Part shown: positions 6,737 to 22,344 of the stretch, piece after piece
Numbering within the stretch: position 1 is the stretch's first letter
Layout of the letters: every line of letters starts with the position of its first letter
Assembly: GCF_013449685.1 (NCBI RefSeq)
Contig: NZ_JACDSF010000002.1
Span: 1-35,580 of the forward strand
DNA length: 35,580 nt
Reading direction: 5' to 3'
From: Pectobacterium brasiliense
GTDB taxonomy: Bacteria > Pseudomonadota > Gammaproteobacteria > Enterobacterales > Enterobacteriaceae
The notes under the pieces: model-generated
Told to the model about the DNA's origin: nothing
The model's database searches: none
What the model saw: the letters and a program-made list of their open reading frames with translations, nothing else
Program-made: the position numbers and the translations under genes

Positions 6737-8153
6737 ACAAGAAGCACAACATCATCCCGATGCTATCGCCCTGCAAGGTGAAGCACGTGCATGGAGCTGG
6801 AAGCAATACCATGAGTCGGTCATGGATATAGCCAGACAATTAACGTCACTCGGCGTAAAACGGTTAGCGCTCGAGTCAGAAAATAGTCCTGAATGGGCCA
6901 TCATCGACCTTGCCTGTCTCGTTAGCGGGATTGTGATCGTACCGGTCCCCCCGTTCTTCACCGACGGACAAAAAGCCTGGGTGCTGTCGTCGGCATCGAT
7001 TGATGCGCGAATCGGCGGTGATACGCTGGAAGGGTGGCATACGTGTGATTTCTCACTAGGCACACTGCAAACCAGAACGGTCGATGAACCCGTTCCCTTT
7101 CCTTACGGTACGGCCAAAATCACCTATACCTCCGGCACTACGGGTGAGCCTAAAGGTGTGTGCCTGAGTCTGAACGGCATGGTATGGACGGCACAAGCAC
7201 TTGCTACAGCGCTGCAACCCCTACACTTACAAAAGCATTTGGTGACATTACCGCTCAGTATTCTGCTTGAGAATCTGTGTGGCATTTACATCCCGCTGTT
7301 GCTGGGAGCTGAAACCGTGGTGCTGCCACCTTCACATATAGGTTTTGAAGGCTCCAGCCGCTTCAATGCGGTTCAGTTTTCGCAGGCACTTGTGCGTTGG
7401 CGTCCAGAAAGTCTGGTGCTGGTGCCAGAGTTATTACGGGTGCTATTACATTTGCACCAGCACGCTCAGGAAAGCACACAGTCACTCCGTTTTATCGCGG
7501 CGGGGGGGGGCAAAATCTCTGCTCAGTTGCTTGAGCTTGCGGCTCGCAGCGGGCTCCCTATTTTTGAAGGTTATGGACTATCAGAATGTGGTTCCGTCGT
7601 GGCACTCAACCTACCCGGGGCCACAAGTCAGGGCAGCGTCGGCAGGCCATTACCGGGTATCCGAATCTCGGTTGATGTTCATCAGCAACTGGTTGTCGTG
7701 AGTCCGGCCAACGCGCTGGGCTATCTGGGGGCACAGCCGCCCTTATTGACGGTAGCGACCGGCGATCTCGGCAGAATCGATGACGACGGATTCGTTCACA
7801 TTCACGGACGCATAAAAAATGTGCAAATTAACGCTTTCGGCCGCAATTTTTCCCCGGAATGGCCAGAAGCGGAGGCAATGGCCTGTCCCGCAGTCCGCCG
7901 CATTGTGATTTTCGGCGAAGGGTTAGCTCGTAATGTCGCTTTGGTCGATGCCTTTGACGGACAACAGGAGCAGGCACGGGAACAACTGATGGCACTTTCC
8001 GCCCGACTACCTGATTACGCGCAACTGCATCGGTTGCTGTTTACCCACGATATTTCATCACCCGATATGTTAACGGCCAATGGCCGTCCTCGCCGAAATG
8101 CCATATGGCAAACCCTACAACATCAGATTCTCACGTGTAGTGAGGAGGAGTAA
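6717..8153 (+). CDS. AMP-forming acyl/aryl ligase (ANL superfamily)
   Basis: The 478-residue protein is an adenylate-forming enzyme. The phosphate-binding loop YTSGTTGEPKG spans residues 137-147, FEGYGLSECG matches the A5 motif, and TGDLGRIDDDGFVHIHGR matches A7/A8. At about residue 460 the C-terminal A10 motif reads NGRPRRN, with Arg where most ANL enzymes have the catalytic Lys (NGK). The protein is shorter than typical acyl-CoA synthetases of about 550 residues. The ATG at 6717 follows CGGGAG and overlaps the upstream gene by 20 bases. It would activate a fatty or other carboxylic acid for its operon partners. The ligase class is firm; the substrate and whether it forms a CoA thioester are not visible. 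Confidence 0.83.
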   Translation: MFLDRLEQEAQHHPDAIALQGEARAWSWKQYHESVMDIARQLTSLGVKRLALESENSPEWAIIDLACLVSGIVIVPVPPFFTDGQKAWVLSSASIDARIGGDTLEGWHTCDFSLGTLQTRTVDEPVPFPYGTAKITYTSGTTGEPKGVCLSLNGMVWTAQALATALQPLHLQKHLVTLPLSILLENLCGIYIPLLLGAETVVLPPSHIGFEGSSRFNAVQFSQALVRWRPESLVLVPELLRVLLHLHQHAQESTQSLRFIAAGGGKISAQLLELAARSGLPIFEGYGLSECGSVVALNLPGATSQGSVGRPLPGIRISVDVHQQLVVVSPANALGYLGAQPPLLTVATGDLGRIDDDGFVHIHGRIKNVQINAFGRNFSPEWPEAEAMACPAVRRIVIFGEGLARNVALVDAFDGQQEQAREQLMALSARLPDYAQLHRLLFTHDISSPDMLTANGRPRRNAIWQTLQHQILTCSEEE

Positions 8154-8155
8154 TA

Positions 8156-8821
8156 ATGAGTTTTTATCAGCAATTACAAAATAAGACCGCCGATGAACGC
8201 CAGAGTTTGTTCTCATCTACGGCTATCACTCGCTGCCGTGAGGGTAATATCTCACGCGAGATGTATATCGAATTTTTGACTCAGGCTTACTATCATGTCA
8301 GCCACACCGTCCCCCTGTTGATGTGCGCAGGCAGCCGACTTCCTTCATCACATGAGTCAGTACGCGGTGCAATTACCGAGTATATCGAAGAAGAATATGG
8401 CCATCAGGAGTGGATTTTGAACGATATTCGCGCTTGTGGTGGGGATGCAGAAAAGGTCAGATTAGGCACGCCCAGCCTACCGATTGAAATGATGCTTGCC
8501 TTTCTCTACTACCGAATTGAGCGAGTCAACCCGATGAGCCTCTTTGGCATGGTACTGGTGCTGGAAGGCACCAGCGTATCGATCGCCTCATCGATTGCCG
8601 AGCAGGTTGAACAGACACTGGGGCTGCCAAAAACGGCGACCACCTATCTGCGTTCACATGGCGAACTCGACCAGGATCACCTGAAATTTTTTGCTTTGCT
8701 GATGGATACCATCACTGACAAGCGAGATCAGGACGCCATTATCCACTCCGCCCGCCGCGTTTATCACCTGTATACACAGATGCTCAACCAACTGGGGAAT
8801 AACGCACGTGAATCTGAATAA
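8156..8821 (+). CDS. Haem-oxygenase-like diiron oxidase/oxygenase (TenA/UndA-like)
   Basis: The 221-residue all-helical protein belongs to the iron-containing redox enzyme group often annotated as TenA-like. The pattern of metal ligands seen in haem-oxygenase-like diiron enzymes such as UndA is present: Glu80 and His83 in EEEYGHQEW, Glu137 in LEGTSVS, and His168, Asp172 and His175 in HGELDQDH. UndA oxidatively decarboxylates fatty acids to terminal alkenes, and relatives do other C-C or C-N chemistry. The gene begins two bases after the ligase stop and overlaps the next gene by 14 bases. A thiaminase-type TenA is unlikely because the ligand set is of the diiron type and no thiamin genes are near. 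The substrate is unknown. Confidence 0.75.
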   Translation: MSFYQQLQNKTADERQSLFSSTAITRCREGNISREMYIEFLTQAYYHVSHTVPLLMCAGSRLPSSHESVRGAITEYIEEEYGHQEWILNDIRACGGDAEKVRLGTPSLPIEMMLAFLYYRIERVNPMSLFGMVLVLEGTSVSIASSIAEQVEQTLGLPKTATTYLRSHGELDQDHLKFFALLMDTITDKRDQDAIIHSARRVYHLYTQMLNQLGNNARESE

Positions 8822-9614
8822 TAAGACGATCCTGCTTACCGGTGCCAGTGGCGGAATTGGTCAGGCGCTAGCACACGCATTGGCGAGAAAAGGCGCAAGC
8901 CTCTATCTGGTGGGGCGTAACGAACAGGCGATGCAACGCCTGCAACAACAGTTACCCCACCCAGAACGGCACTGTATCGCTCTGATGAAAACCTACTCAG
9001 ATGTTGAAATTAGCACACTTGCCGCTCAGCTTAACGAAAGCGGAAACCTGGACATCCTGATTAATAACGCGGGATGCAGCCACTTTGCGCTGCTTGAGCA
9101 GCAATCGTTTGATGATATTCGCGAACAGATCCGTAGTAATATTGAAATACCGATATTACTCACTCGAGCATTGTTAACGACAGTTAATCAGCCGGGCATT
9201 GTTCTCAATATTGGTTCCATTCTCGGGGAAATTGGTCATCCTGCCTGGAGCGTCTACAGCGCGACGAAAGCCGCTATGCACCGTTTTTCCGAAGCACTAC
9301 ATCGTGAGTTACGGGGCAGCGGTATTTCCGTACTGTATGTTGCTCCTCGTTCGACGGAAACCGCACTCAACAGCGAAACCGTCTATGCCCTGAACCGCAA
9401 ACTTGGTAATGGTAGTGATACCCCCACCGTTGTGGCTACTCAGATTGTCCGACTACTTGAAACGGAACAAAAGCGATACCGCTTCGGTGTTATGGAACGC
9501 CTGTTTGTCAAAATTAATGCCTGGTTTCCCTCCGTCGTTGACGGCGCGTTAAACAAGAAATTACCGGTCATTCAGGCGTTCGCTCGACGCACGGTCAGAG
9601 GAGAAAATAAATGA
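8808..9614 (+). CDS. Short-chain dehydrogenase/reductase (classical SDR)
   Basis: The 268-residue Rossmann-fold oxidoreductase has the cofactor motif TGASGGIG near the N-terminus and NNAG in the middle. The catalytic triad is Ser137, Tyr150 and Lys154 (YSATK). The start is GTG at 8808, inside the end of the diiron gene and preceded by GGGGAA; no better ATG is in frame. The C-terminal tail (LFVKINAWFPSVVDGAL) resembles SDRs acting on lipid or long-chain substrates. Within the operon it probably reduces or oxidises an intermediate made by the ligase and diiron enzyme. Its stop overlaps the next start as ATGA. The SDR class is certain; substrate and direction are not. Confidence 0.88.
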   Translation: MNLNNKTILLTGASGGIGQALAHALARKGASLYLVGRNEQAMQRLQQQLPHPERHCIALMKTYSDVEISTLAAQLNESGNLDILINNAGCSHFALLEQQSFDDIREQIRSNIEIPILLTRALLTTVNQPGIVLNIGSILGEIGHPAWSVYSATKAAMHRFSEALHRELRGSGISVLYVAPRSTETALNSETVYALNRKLGNGSDTPTVVATQIVRLLETEQKRYRFGVMERLFVKINAWFPSVVDGALNKKLPVIQAFARRTVRGENK

Positions 9615-10237
9615 GAACACTCAAAGCGCTTATCGTGGTATTGGCAGGGGTTGTACCCATGTCCGTGCTGGCAAATACGCCTCTGGCAGATTTACAACAC
9701 GACTGGTCTGTCTGCCAGTACCAGACATTGGAAGCTAACAAGGAGAGTTGCTTTAGCACGTTAAGCCAACGGGCACATGACGCGAGTCATGCCAGAAACA
9801 ATGATGATGCAACGTTATTGATCTGGTCAGGGATTATCGATAGCAGTTGGGCTGGCGCAAAAGGCGGTTTGGGTGCTCTCAGTCTGGTTAAACAGGCTCG
9901 CACCAGTTTTGAGAAGTCGATAGCGATCGATCCCAACGCGCTTGAAGGGTCAGCCTGGACCAGCCTCGGCGCACTCTATTATCAGGTTCCCGGCTGGCCG
10001 ATAGGTTTTGGTGATAAAGAAAAAGCCGCTGAGATGCTAAAAAAGGCGCTGGCGATCAATCCCGATGGCATTGATGCAAATTATTTTTACGGTGATTTCC
10101 TGCTGAAAGAGAAAAAGTCAGACGAAGCAAAACGTTATCTGGAAAAAGCGCTTAAGGCACCTGCCCGACCCGGTCGTGACATTGCCGATAGTGGCCGTCA
10201 TCGCGATATAGCAAAAGCGCTGGCAACGATTCAATAA
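9611..10237 (+). CDS. Exported tetratricopeptide-repeat protein
   Basis: The 208-residue protein starts with a signal peptide (MRTLKALIVVLAGVVPMSVLA, probable cleavage after residue 21). Two or three TPR-like helix pairs follow, clearest in the segments around ARTSFEKSIAIDPNALEGSA and DANYFYGDFLLKEKKSDEAK. Two Cys in the mature N-terminal part could form a periplasmic disulfide. The start codon overlaps the SDR stop (ATGA), so it is the last gene of the operon. A periplasmic TPR protein beside four apparently cytoplasmic enzymes suggests a role in product export, envelope attachment or assembly, but nothing in the sequence proves this. Confidence 0.75.
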   Translation: MRTLKALIVVLAGVVPMSVLANTPLADLQHDWSVCQYQTLEANKESCFSTLSQRAHDASHARNNDDATLLIWSGIIDSSWAGAKGGLGALSLVKQARTSFEKSIAIDPNALEGSAWTSLGALYYQVPGWPIGFGDKEKAAEMLKKALAINPDGIDANYFYGDFLLKEKKSDEAKRYLEKALKAPARPGRDIADSGRHRDIAKALATIQ

Positions 10238-10330
10238 TGATAGCCCCGCGGGCAGATAGCGTTAAACCGCGAGCACGTACCAGCCAGTTTCTGTCGTAAG
10301 GGGATCAGTTGGCTCTATTCAGGGGCTGAT

Positions 10331-10364
10331 AGGAAGCGGGCATGACTTCTCAAGCCCGCTTCCT
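10331..10364. terminator. Hairpin between converging TPR and esterase genes
   Basis: An 11-bp GC-rich stem (10331-10341 with 10354-10364) lies between the end of the TPR gene and the end of the converging esterase gene, six bases beyond the latter's stop. No long T run flanks it, so it is a weak or bidirectional terminator candidate. Confidence 0.5.
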
Positions 10365-10370
10365 AAGACG

Positions 10371-11564
<1,194 letters not shown>

Positions 11565-11600
11565 TTATGCTCAAATGATTATCAAAACGTAAACGAGATA

Positions 11601-13343
<1,743 letters not shown>

Positions 13344-13420
13344 TTACAAATAACCGTTTATATAATTTAATGGCTAGTCAACTTCCTCCCGTTTTATTTC
13401 TTCGCCATCTTTCCCATGGG

Positions 13421-13477
13421 TAGTAAAAAATAAATTTCGCATTCATTCCAGAGCTTATTTTTCTGAGAATGAATGCG
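13421..13477 (-). terminator. Intrinsic terminator after bglB, start of bglB-bglH spacer
   Basis: An 11-bp stem (13438-13448 with 13467-13477) on the minus strand is followed by an AT-rich run with six consecutive T (complement of 13425-13430). It sits 24 bases past the bglB stop. It would separate bglFB from the porin gene or lower porin transcription. The rest of the spacer (13233-13420) is AT-rich, with an imperfect palindrome near 13331-13348 (ttgtgtaagttacaaa) that could be a regulator site; no regulator can be assigned. Confidence 0.6.
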
Positions 13478-13501
13478 TAAATGACTCATCGATGCGATGG
13501 T

Positions 13502-16836
<3,335 letters not shown>

Positions 16837-16854
16837 CTATCCTTAATGCTATAT

Positions 16855-16975
16855 CCGTCATACTTCAAGCTACATGTGCGTTGGCTGCGTTCGCTCACCC
16901 GAATCACTTACCCGAGTAAGCTCATCGGGATTCACTCTCTTGCCGCCTTCCTGTAACTCGAATTATTTAGGGTAT
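16855..16975. repeat. Short inverted-repeat element (MITE-like) in the bglF leader
   Basis: The ends are imperfect inverted repeats of 15 bases: atacttcaagctaca at 16860-16874 and the complement of ataattcgagttaca at 16952-16966. The interior can fold. A shorter degenerate relative with similar ends lies at 22045-22100. Elements with this ATACTTCAAG...AATTATTTAGG pattern are dispersed in Pectobacterium, Serratia and Yersinia genomes, as I recall them. This copy sits between the bglF terminator and the bglF start codon, so it is transcribed in the mRNA leader. Confidence 0.65.
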
Positions 16976-17023
16976 AAACAGACTTAAATATCAATAATTT
17001 AAGATCGCCAACTCTGTTTGAGA

Positions 17024-17077
17024 CAAAAAAAAACCTAAATCGTTTTCCCAATAAGCATTGAGAAAACGATTTAGGTT
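17024..17077 (-). terminator. Antitermination-controlled terminator before bglF
   Basis: A perfect 16-bp stem (17032-17047 with 17062-17077) is followed on the minus strand by a run of nine or ten T. Its upstream arm overlaps the end of the RAT element at 17074-17115. This is the classic arrangement in which bound BglG-type protein prevents terminator folding. Confidence 0.9.
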
Positions 17078-17115
17078 TTGCCTGTCCACCTAGACTAGCC
17101 TGACAGTAACAATCC
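17074..17115 (-). promoter_or_regulatory. BglG-type ribonucleic antiterminator (RAT) with enlarged apical loop
   Basis: On the minus strand both conserved RAT flanks are present: GGATTGTTACTG at the 5' side and CAGGCAAAACC at the 3' side. The element is 42 nt instead of the 29 nt of the copy before bglG. The 13 extra bases lie in the apical part and include the palindrome ctagactag. The lower stem and the terminator overlap are intact, so it probably still binds the antiterminator. Confidence 0.85.
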
Positions 17116-17269
17116 TGCTTATTTGTCAACACAGTAGTCGTGCTGACAATGAAACCAACTTCATCTGATAATTTACTTTCCACATACTCTATGCTTTCAC
17201 TTTCACAGTATGCAAGGACATTTATCTTGTCATAGTGTTATTTTGTGACGAAAAGCAAATTAACAGAAA

Positions 17270-18136
<867 letters not shown>

Positions 18137-18151
18137 TCAAACCCTGGAAAC

Positions 18152-18194
18152 AAAAAAACCAGACACCCGAGGAAAGAAACGAGTATCTGGTTTT
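18152..18194 (-). terminator. Antitermination-controlled terminator before bglG
   Basis: A stem of about 12 bp (near 18155-18166 with 18183-18194) is followed on the minus strand by a T-rich run. Its upstream arm shares AAACC with the RAT at 18189-18217. It ends about 20 bases before the bglG start codon. Confidence 0.88.
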
Positions 18195-18217
18195 GCCTGC
18201 TAACGCAGTAACAATCC
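18189..18217 (-). promoter_or_regulatory. BglG-type RAT element before bglG
   Basis: The minus strand reads GGATTGTTACTG, GCGTTAGC in the apical part, then AGGCAAAACC. This is a canonical 29-nt RAT nearly identical to the E. coli bgl sites. It overlaps the following terminator and so supports autoregulated antitermination of bglG. Confidence 0.92.
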
Positions 18218-18493
18218 GTAATGGCAGGTAAACTACCATCTGCATTCATCTTCTCAAGGAGCATGACACAAAAACGTGATACGGATCGACAGAAAAACAC
18301 GTTGCTTACACGCATTTTCTTGATTTATTGTCGGCCATTACAAGAATCAAGCCCTTGCTCACGGGCGCCGTCCTCGTGCATTTACCCCGCGGATGACTTA
18401 GGCAGTTGCGCAACAAAGTTAGGTAAAAACACCAAATCGATCAGTTTTTTGCGTAAACACGACAAAATATTCAATTTCATCCCTTTTACCACC
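18218..18493. other. Divergent intergenic region between bglG leader and pykF promoter
   Basis: No credible gene is seen here. It must contain the promoter of the bgl operon on the minus strand, upstream of the RAT, but no clear -35/-10 pair or CRP site can be picked out by eye. Short open frames here lack ribosome sites and coding character. Confidence 0.6.
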
Positions 18494-18521
18494 TTGTTTC
18501 TCGTCGCTTAATAACTATAAT
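18494..18521 (+). promoter_or_regulatory. Probable pykF promoter
   Basis: A perfect TATAAT -10 box lies at 18516-18521, with TTGTTT as a -35 box at 18494-18499 and a 16-bp spacer. Transcription would start near 18528, giving a leader of about 250 bases to pykF, longer than usual; another promoter nearer the gene cannot be excluded. Confidence 0.65.
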
Positions 18522-18539
18522 ACGGAACGTCGTTTCAAT

Positions 18540-18553
18540 TGAATGGTTTCAGC
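18540..18553. promoter_or_regulatory. Candidate Cra (FruR) operator
   Basis: The sequence tgaatggtttcagc resembles the Cra consensus TGAAWCGNTTCA. It lies just downstream of the predicted start site, where Cra represses pykF in E. coli. Binding would lower pyruvate kinase synthesis during gluconeogenic growth. This is inferred from pattern and from the known regulation of pykF. Confidence 0.6.
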
Positions 18554-18776
18554 TAAACAACGTGCCACTATCAATAACATTATTATCAACGGCATCGCCA
18601 ACGCGACTCCCGCTAATCTCATGCGACGAGCGGTTGCGCACTTCATCACCCATTCATAACGACCATCTATACTTACCTCCTATACTGTTTCCTCATACCT
18701 TCTTTCCAGCGGCCTGTCTCGCCCTGCCACTGGATCACTCGTTTTTTAATCCATCACAACTTGTAGAAACTATCGT

Positions 18777-20189
18777 ATGAAAAAGACAAAAATTGTTTGT
18801 ACCATCGGGCCGAAAACAGAGTCGGAAGAAATGCTTGGCAACCTGCTGTCTGCTGGCATGAATGTTATGCGCCTGAATTTCTCTCACGGGGATTACGCAG
18901 AACACGGTCAGCGCATCAAGAACCTGCGTGCCGTTATGGAAAAAACTGGTAAGCAAGCCGCTATCCTGCTTGACACCAAAGGCCCAGAAATTCGTACCAT
19001 GAAGCTGGAAAATGGCGCTGACGTCACGCTGACCGCAGGTCAAACGTTCACGTTCACCACCGATCAAAGCATCGTAGGTAACAAAGATCGCGTCGCAGTA
19101 ACCTACGCTGGATTCACCGAAGATCTTAGCGTCGGTAACACCGTTCTGGTTGATGACGGCTTGATCGGTATGCAGGTTACGGCGATCAACGGTAACGACG
19201 TCGTTTGTAAAGTGCTGAACAATGGCGATCTGGGCGAGAATAAAGGTGTCAACCTGCCTGGCGTTTCCATCCAGTTGCCTGCTCTGGCTGAAAAAGACAA
19301 ACGCGACCTGATTTTCGGTTGCGAACAAGGCGTCGATTTCGTTGCAGCATCCTTTATTCGTAAACGTTCCGACGTTGAAGAGATCCGCGCTCACCTGAAA
19401 GCACACGGTGGCGAGCACATCCAGATCATTTCCAAAATCGAAAACCAGGAAGGTCTGAATAATTTCGACGAAATCCTGGAAGCATCCGACGGTATCATGG
19501 TTGCTCGTGGCGACCTGGGCGTTGAAATCCCAGTTGAAGAAGTGATCTTCGCACAGAAAATGATGATCGAAAAATGTAACCTGGCACGCAAAGTGGTAAT
19601 CACCGCGACGCAAATGCTGGATTCCATGATCAAAAACCCACGCCCTACCCGTGCTGAAGCTGGCGACGTGGCGAACGCCATCATCGACGGTACCGATGCC
19701 GTAATGCTGTCTGGCGAAAGCGCGAAAGGTAAATACCCGCTGGAGTCCGTTACCATTATGGCAACGATCTGTCAGCGTACCGACTCCGTGATGAAAAGCC
19801 GTCTGGATACCATCAAGACGCCTCCGGTTCTGCGTATCACTGAAGCGGTCTGCCGTGGCGCAGTCGAAACTGCAGAGAAACTGGATGCGCCACTGATTGT
19901 AGTTGCGACCAGCGGCGGTAAGTCTGCTAAATCGATCCGTAAATACTTCCCGAACGCCCGTATTCTGGCCCTGACGACGAACGACGTGACTGCGCGTCAG
20001 TTGCTGCTAAGCAAAGGCATTGATACGCTGCTGGTGAAGGAAATCGCTTCTACTGATGATTTCTACCGTATCGGTAAAGAAGCTGCACTGAACAGCGGTC
20101 ATGCGCAAGCAGGCGATGTTGTGGTTATGGTGTCTGGTGCACTGGTTTCCAGCGGCACAACTAACACTGCTTCTGTACACCGTCTCTAA
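18777..20189 (+). CDS. pykF: Pyruvate kinase I
   Basis: The 470-residue enzyme converts phosphoenolpyruvate and ADP to pyruvate and ATP, the last step of glycolysis. It has the same length as E. coli PykF and near-identical signatures: [10 protein letters not shown] at the start, [23 protein letters not shown] and the active-site [50 protein letters not shown] and a C-terminal [16 protein letters not shown] follow. The PykF position upstream of lpp is conserved in Enterobacterales. The ribosome site (gtagaaa) is weak, but the N-terminus MKKTKIV matches the family exactly. Codon choice is strongly biased, as expected for a highly expressed gene. Confidence 0.98.
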   Translation: MKKTKIVCTIGPKTESEEMLGNLLSAGMNVMRLNFSHGDYAEHGQRIKNLRAVMEKTGKQAAILLDTKGPEIRTMKLENGADVTLTAGQTFTFTTDQSIVGNKDRVAVTYAGFTEDLSVGNTVLVDDGLIGMQVTAINGNDVVCKVLNNGDLGENKGVNLPGVSIQLPALAEKDKRDLIFGCEQGVDFVAASFIRKRSDVEEIRAHLKAHGGEHIQIISKIENQEGLNNFDEILEASDGIMVARGDLGVEIPVEEVIFAQKMMIEKCNLARKVVITATQMLDSMIKNPRPTRAEAGDVANAIIDGTDAVMLSGESAKGKYPLESVTIMATICQRTDSVMKSRLDTIKTPPVLRITEAVCRGAVETAEKLDAPLIVVATSGGKSAKSIRKYFPNARILALTTNDVTARQLLLSKGIDTLLVKEIASTDDFYRIGKEAALNSGHAQAGDVVVMVSGALVSSGTTNTASVHRL

Positions 20190-20210
20190 TCTCAACGATC
20201 TCAGATCGGT

Positions 20211-20237
20211 AAAAAGCGCCTTAATGGCGCTTTTTTT
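20211..20237 (+). terminator. pykF terminator
   Basis: A stem of 10 bp (aaaaagcgcc with ggcgcttttt), a TTAAT loop and a run of seven T form a standard intrinsic terminator 22 bases after the pykF stop codon. Confidence 0.93.
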
Positions 20238-20430
20238 ATATTTTGAAACGACTTTCTACAGTACGATAACCTAATTAATGCGTCTGTGTAACACATCATT
20301 TAATAGCCTAAAGCCTCAGAGTTATCCGATAAAAATAGCACTGTTTTCCTTACTTTTTTAATGAATAGGTAAAACTCGCTGTTTCTTTGAGCGAACGATC
20401 AAAATTAAGCATGTTCTCATCAAAAATTTA

Positions 20431-20467
20431 TTCTCATTAGAAAAAAGTTTGTGTAATACTTGTAACG
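20431..20467 (+). promoter_or_regulatory. lpp promoter region
   Basis: An extended -10 (TGTG then TAATAC at 20454-20459) lies in AT-rich DNA, with ttctca at 20431-20436 as a poor -35 box. The leader gctacatggagattaactc from 20467 to the lpp start is almost identical to the E. coli lpp leader, which places the transcription start at about 20467. Confidence 0.75.
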
Positions 20468-20492
20468 CTACATGGAGATTAACTCAATCTAG

Positions 20493-20741
<249 letters not shown>

Positions 20742-20762
20742 TCGAACTGGTTAAGTAGTGAA

Positions 20763-20790
20763 AATGGCGCACAGTGTGCGCCATTTTTTT
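20763..20790 (+). terminator. lpp terminator
   Basis: A strong 11-bp stem (aatggcgcaca with tgtgcgccatt, loop-free at its tip apart from about two bases) is followed by a run of seven T, 22 bases after the lpp stop codon. Confidence 0.93.
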
Positions 20791-20919
20791 GCCTGCGTTT
20801 TACCTTTTCAGCGTTCTCTTTCAATCCCCTTTTCGCTTTATCAGGTATCTTCATGCTTCTGCCCTATCCCTAGGCCAGCACAGATGCGCCTAAACGCATC
20901 TGGCCGATTTATTTCGGTA

Positions 20920-21942
20920 TTACCGAGCAGTGGTACTGATCGCCGTGATTGGCGCAACCTGATGCGTCTGAGGCGCTTCTGGCGCCGATTCTCCCGGTGG
21001 CTGGTAAGTATTGATGTCTTGCCCTACGCTAACCACGATTGGCATGCCTGAACGACGCACAATGGCATCAGCAACCGCTTTACTGTCCGTCTCCGCATCC
21101 TTAACAAACTTCTGCGTCTTCGCCGTCAGTGGAATCGGCATGGTTTGTGGATCATCCTTATCGGTTTTCGACAGAGGCTGATGCACTTCAACGTAGCGTT
21201 TGCCGTCTGGTTCAACGGACGTTTTAATCGCATCGTTAACAATCTGCACGCGCGTACCGACTGGCACATTGTCGAATAACGCCTTGATATCATCCGGGCG
21301 CAGACGAATACAGCCGGAACTTACGCGCATACCGATACCGAAGTCCGCGTTCGTACCGTGCAGCAGATAAACGCCGCCGTGTGCTGACAGACGCAACGCG
21401 TGTAACCCCATCGGGTTATCAGGACCCGCCGGAACAACGGCAGGCAGTTTAATGCCCTGCTCTTCAAGATAATGCTTACGGATGTTCGCCGTTGGCGTCC
21501 AAGTCGGGTTCTCACGTTTCTCGCTAACGCTGGTCGTCATCAGTGGCGTATTACGCCCCAGTTGACCGATGCCAATCGGGTAAACGATGACGGTATTCTT
21601 CCCTTTCGGGTAGTAATAGAGGCGCAGCTCCGCCAGATTGACCACAATACCTTCACGTGGGGTATCCGGCAGCAGCATTTGCGTTGGGATCGTGAGCGTG
21701 GAGCCCGCTGTCGGCAGGTAAGGATCCACCCCTGGATTCGCTTCCATCATTCCCAACAGACCAATCTTGAAATCCGCAGCGATAGCCTCCAGCGGACGAC
21801 CATCATTGGGAACCGTATAAGCGATGTTTTCACCAATCAGTCGGCTATTGGGTGGCGGTAGCGGGTATTCCGTCGCTTTAGCGGCGGTGCTGGCCAGATA
21901 TGCCGCGAAGGCCATACCAAGTAAAGTTAACGCGCGTTTCAT
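20920..21942 (-). CDS. ldtE: Periplasmic L,D-transpeptidase (LdtE/YnhG group)
   Basis: The 340-residue protein starts with a signal peptide (cleavage near residue 23, AKA). A LysM-like peptidoglycan-binding segment (about 40-90) and a YkuD catalytic domain (about 95-235) follow. The catalytic motif is HGT...SSGCIRLRPDDI with nucleophile Cys211. A Pro/Ala-rich C-terminal tail extends beyond residue 300. Its place between lpp and sufE equals that of E. coli ldtE (ynhG), which forms 3-3 diaminopimelate crosslinks. The paralogues ErfK, YbiS and YcfS attach Lpp, and sequence alone does not exclude that activity here. It converges on lpp and is transcribed in the same direction as suf but 476 bases from sufE. 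Confidence 0.92.
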   Translation of the reverse strand: MKRALTLLGMAFAAYLASTAAKATEYPLPPPNSRLIGENIAYTVPNDGRPLEAIAADFKIGLLGMMEANPGVDPYLPTAGSTLTIPTQMLLPDTPREGIVVNLAELRLYYYPKGKNTVIVYPIGIGQLGRNTPLMTTSVSEKRENPTWTPTANIRKHYLEEQGIKLPAVVPAGPDNPMGLHALRLSAHGGVYLLHGTNADFGIGMRVSSGCIRLRPDDIKALFDNVPVGTRVQIVNDAIKTSVEPDGKRYVEVHQPLSKTDKDDPQTMPIPLTAKTQKFVKDAETDSKAVADAIVRRSGMPIVVSVGQDINTYQPPGESAPEAPQTHQVAPITAISTTAR

Positions 21943-22044
21943 ATTAGGTTCCCTACATCACAACTAACATAAGTAATTTATCAACAACATCCGGTTCTGT
22001 ACCCAGAATGCAGTATCCGGCTGGCTATACCCTGTTTACCCCGT

Positions 22045-22100
22045 CATACCCGAAGCTGCCTGTGTATTCGCGTTTCTGCAACCTGAATTATTCGGGGATA
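22045..22100. repeat. Short degenerate copy of the inverted-repeat element
   Basis: The ends atacccgaagctgc (from 22048) and gcaacctgaattat (to 22093) form an imperfect inverted repeat. They resemble the ends of the longer element at 16855-16975, but the interior is reduced to about 20 bases. It lies in the spacer upstream of ldtE. The remaining spacer to 22344 is AT-rich with no gene seen. Confidence 0.5.
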
Positions 22101-22344
22101 TCTGGTGTCAATGTGGCTATTGTTGCCCCTTTCCACCGAGCGTGGGTATATATTAGCATTGTTGTAACAAAAGAATATTTTATTTAAAAATCAAAGCATT
22201 GATATTCAATTCTTTACAAAGCAGAGCCAGCATAAAATTTAATGGGAAATAAAGATACGGGATGAATTCTGAAATATCAGCGAGTTAATCAATATGCCGA
22301 AAAATAATAACGTGCCGTTGGCAAATATCAGTAAATGAAAAAAA

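Noticed and set aside
18735-19613. Minus-strand open frame of 292 codons opposite pykF
   Set aside because: It is a shadow of the strongly codon-biased pykF gene; the product has no recognisable domains and no promoter is apparent.
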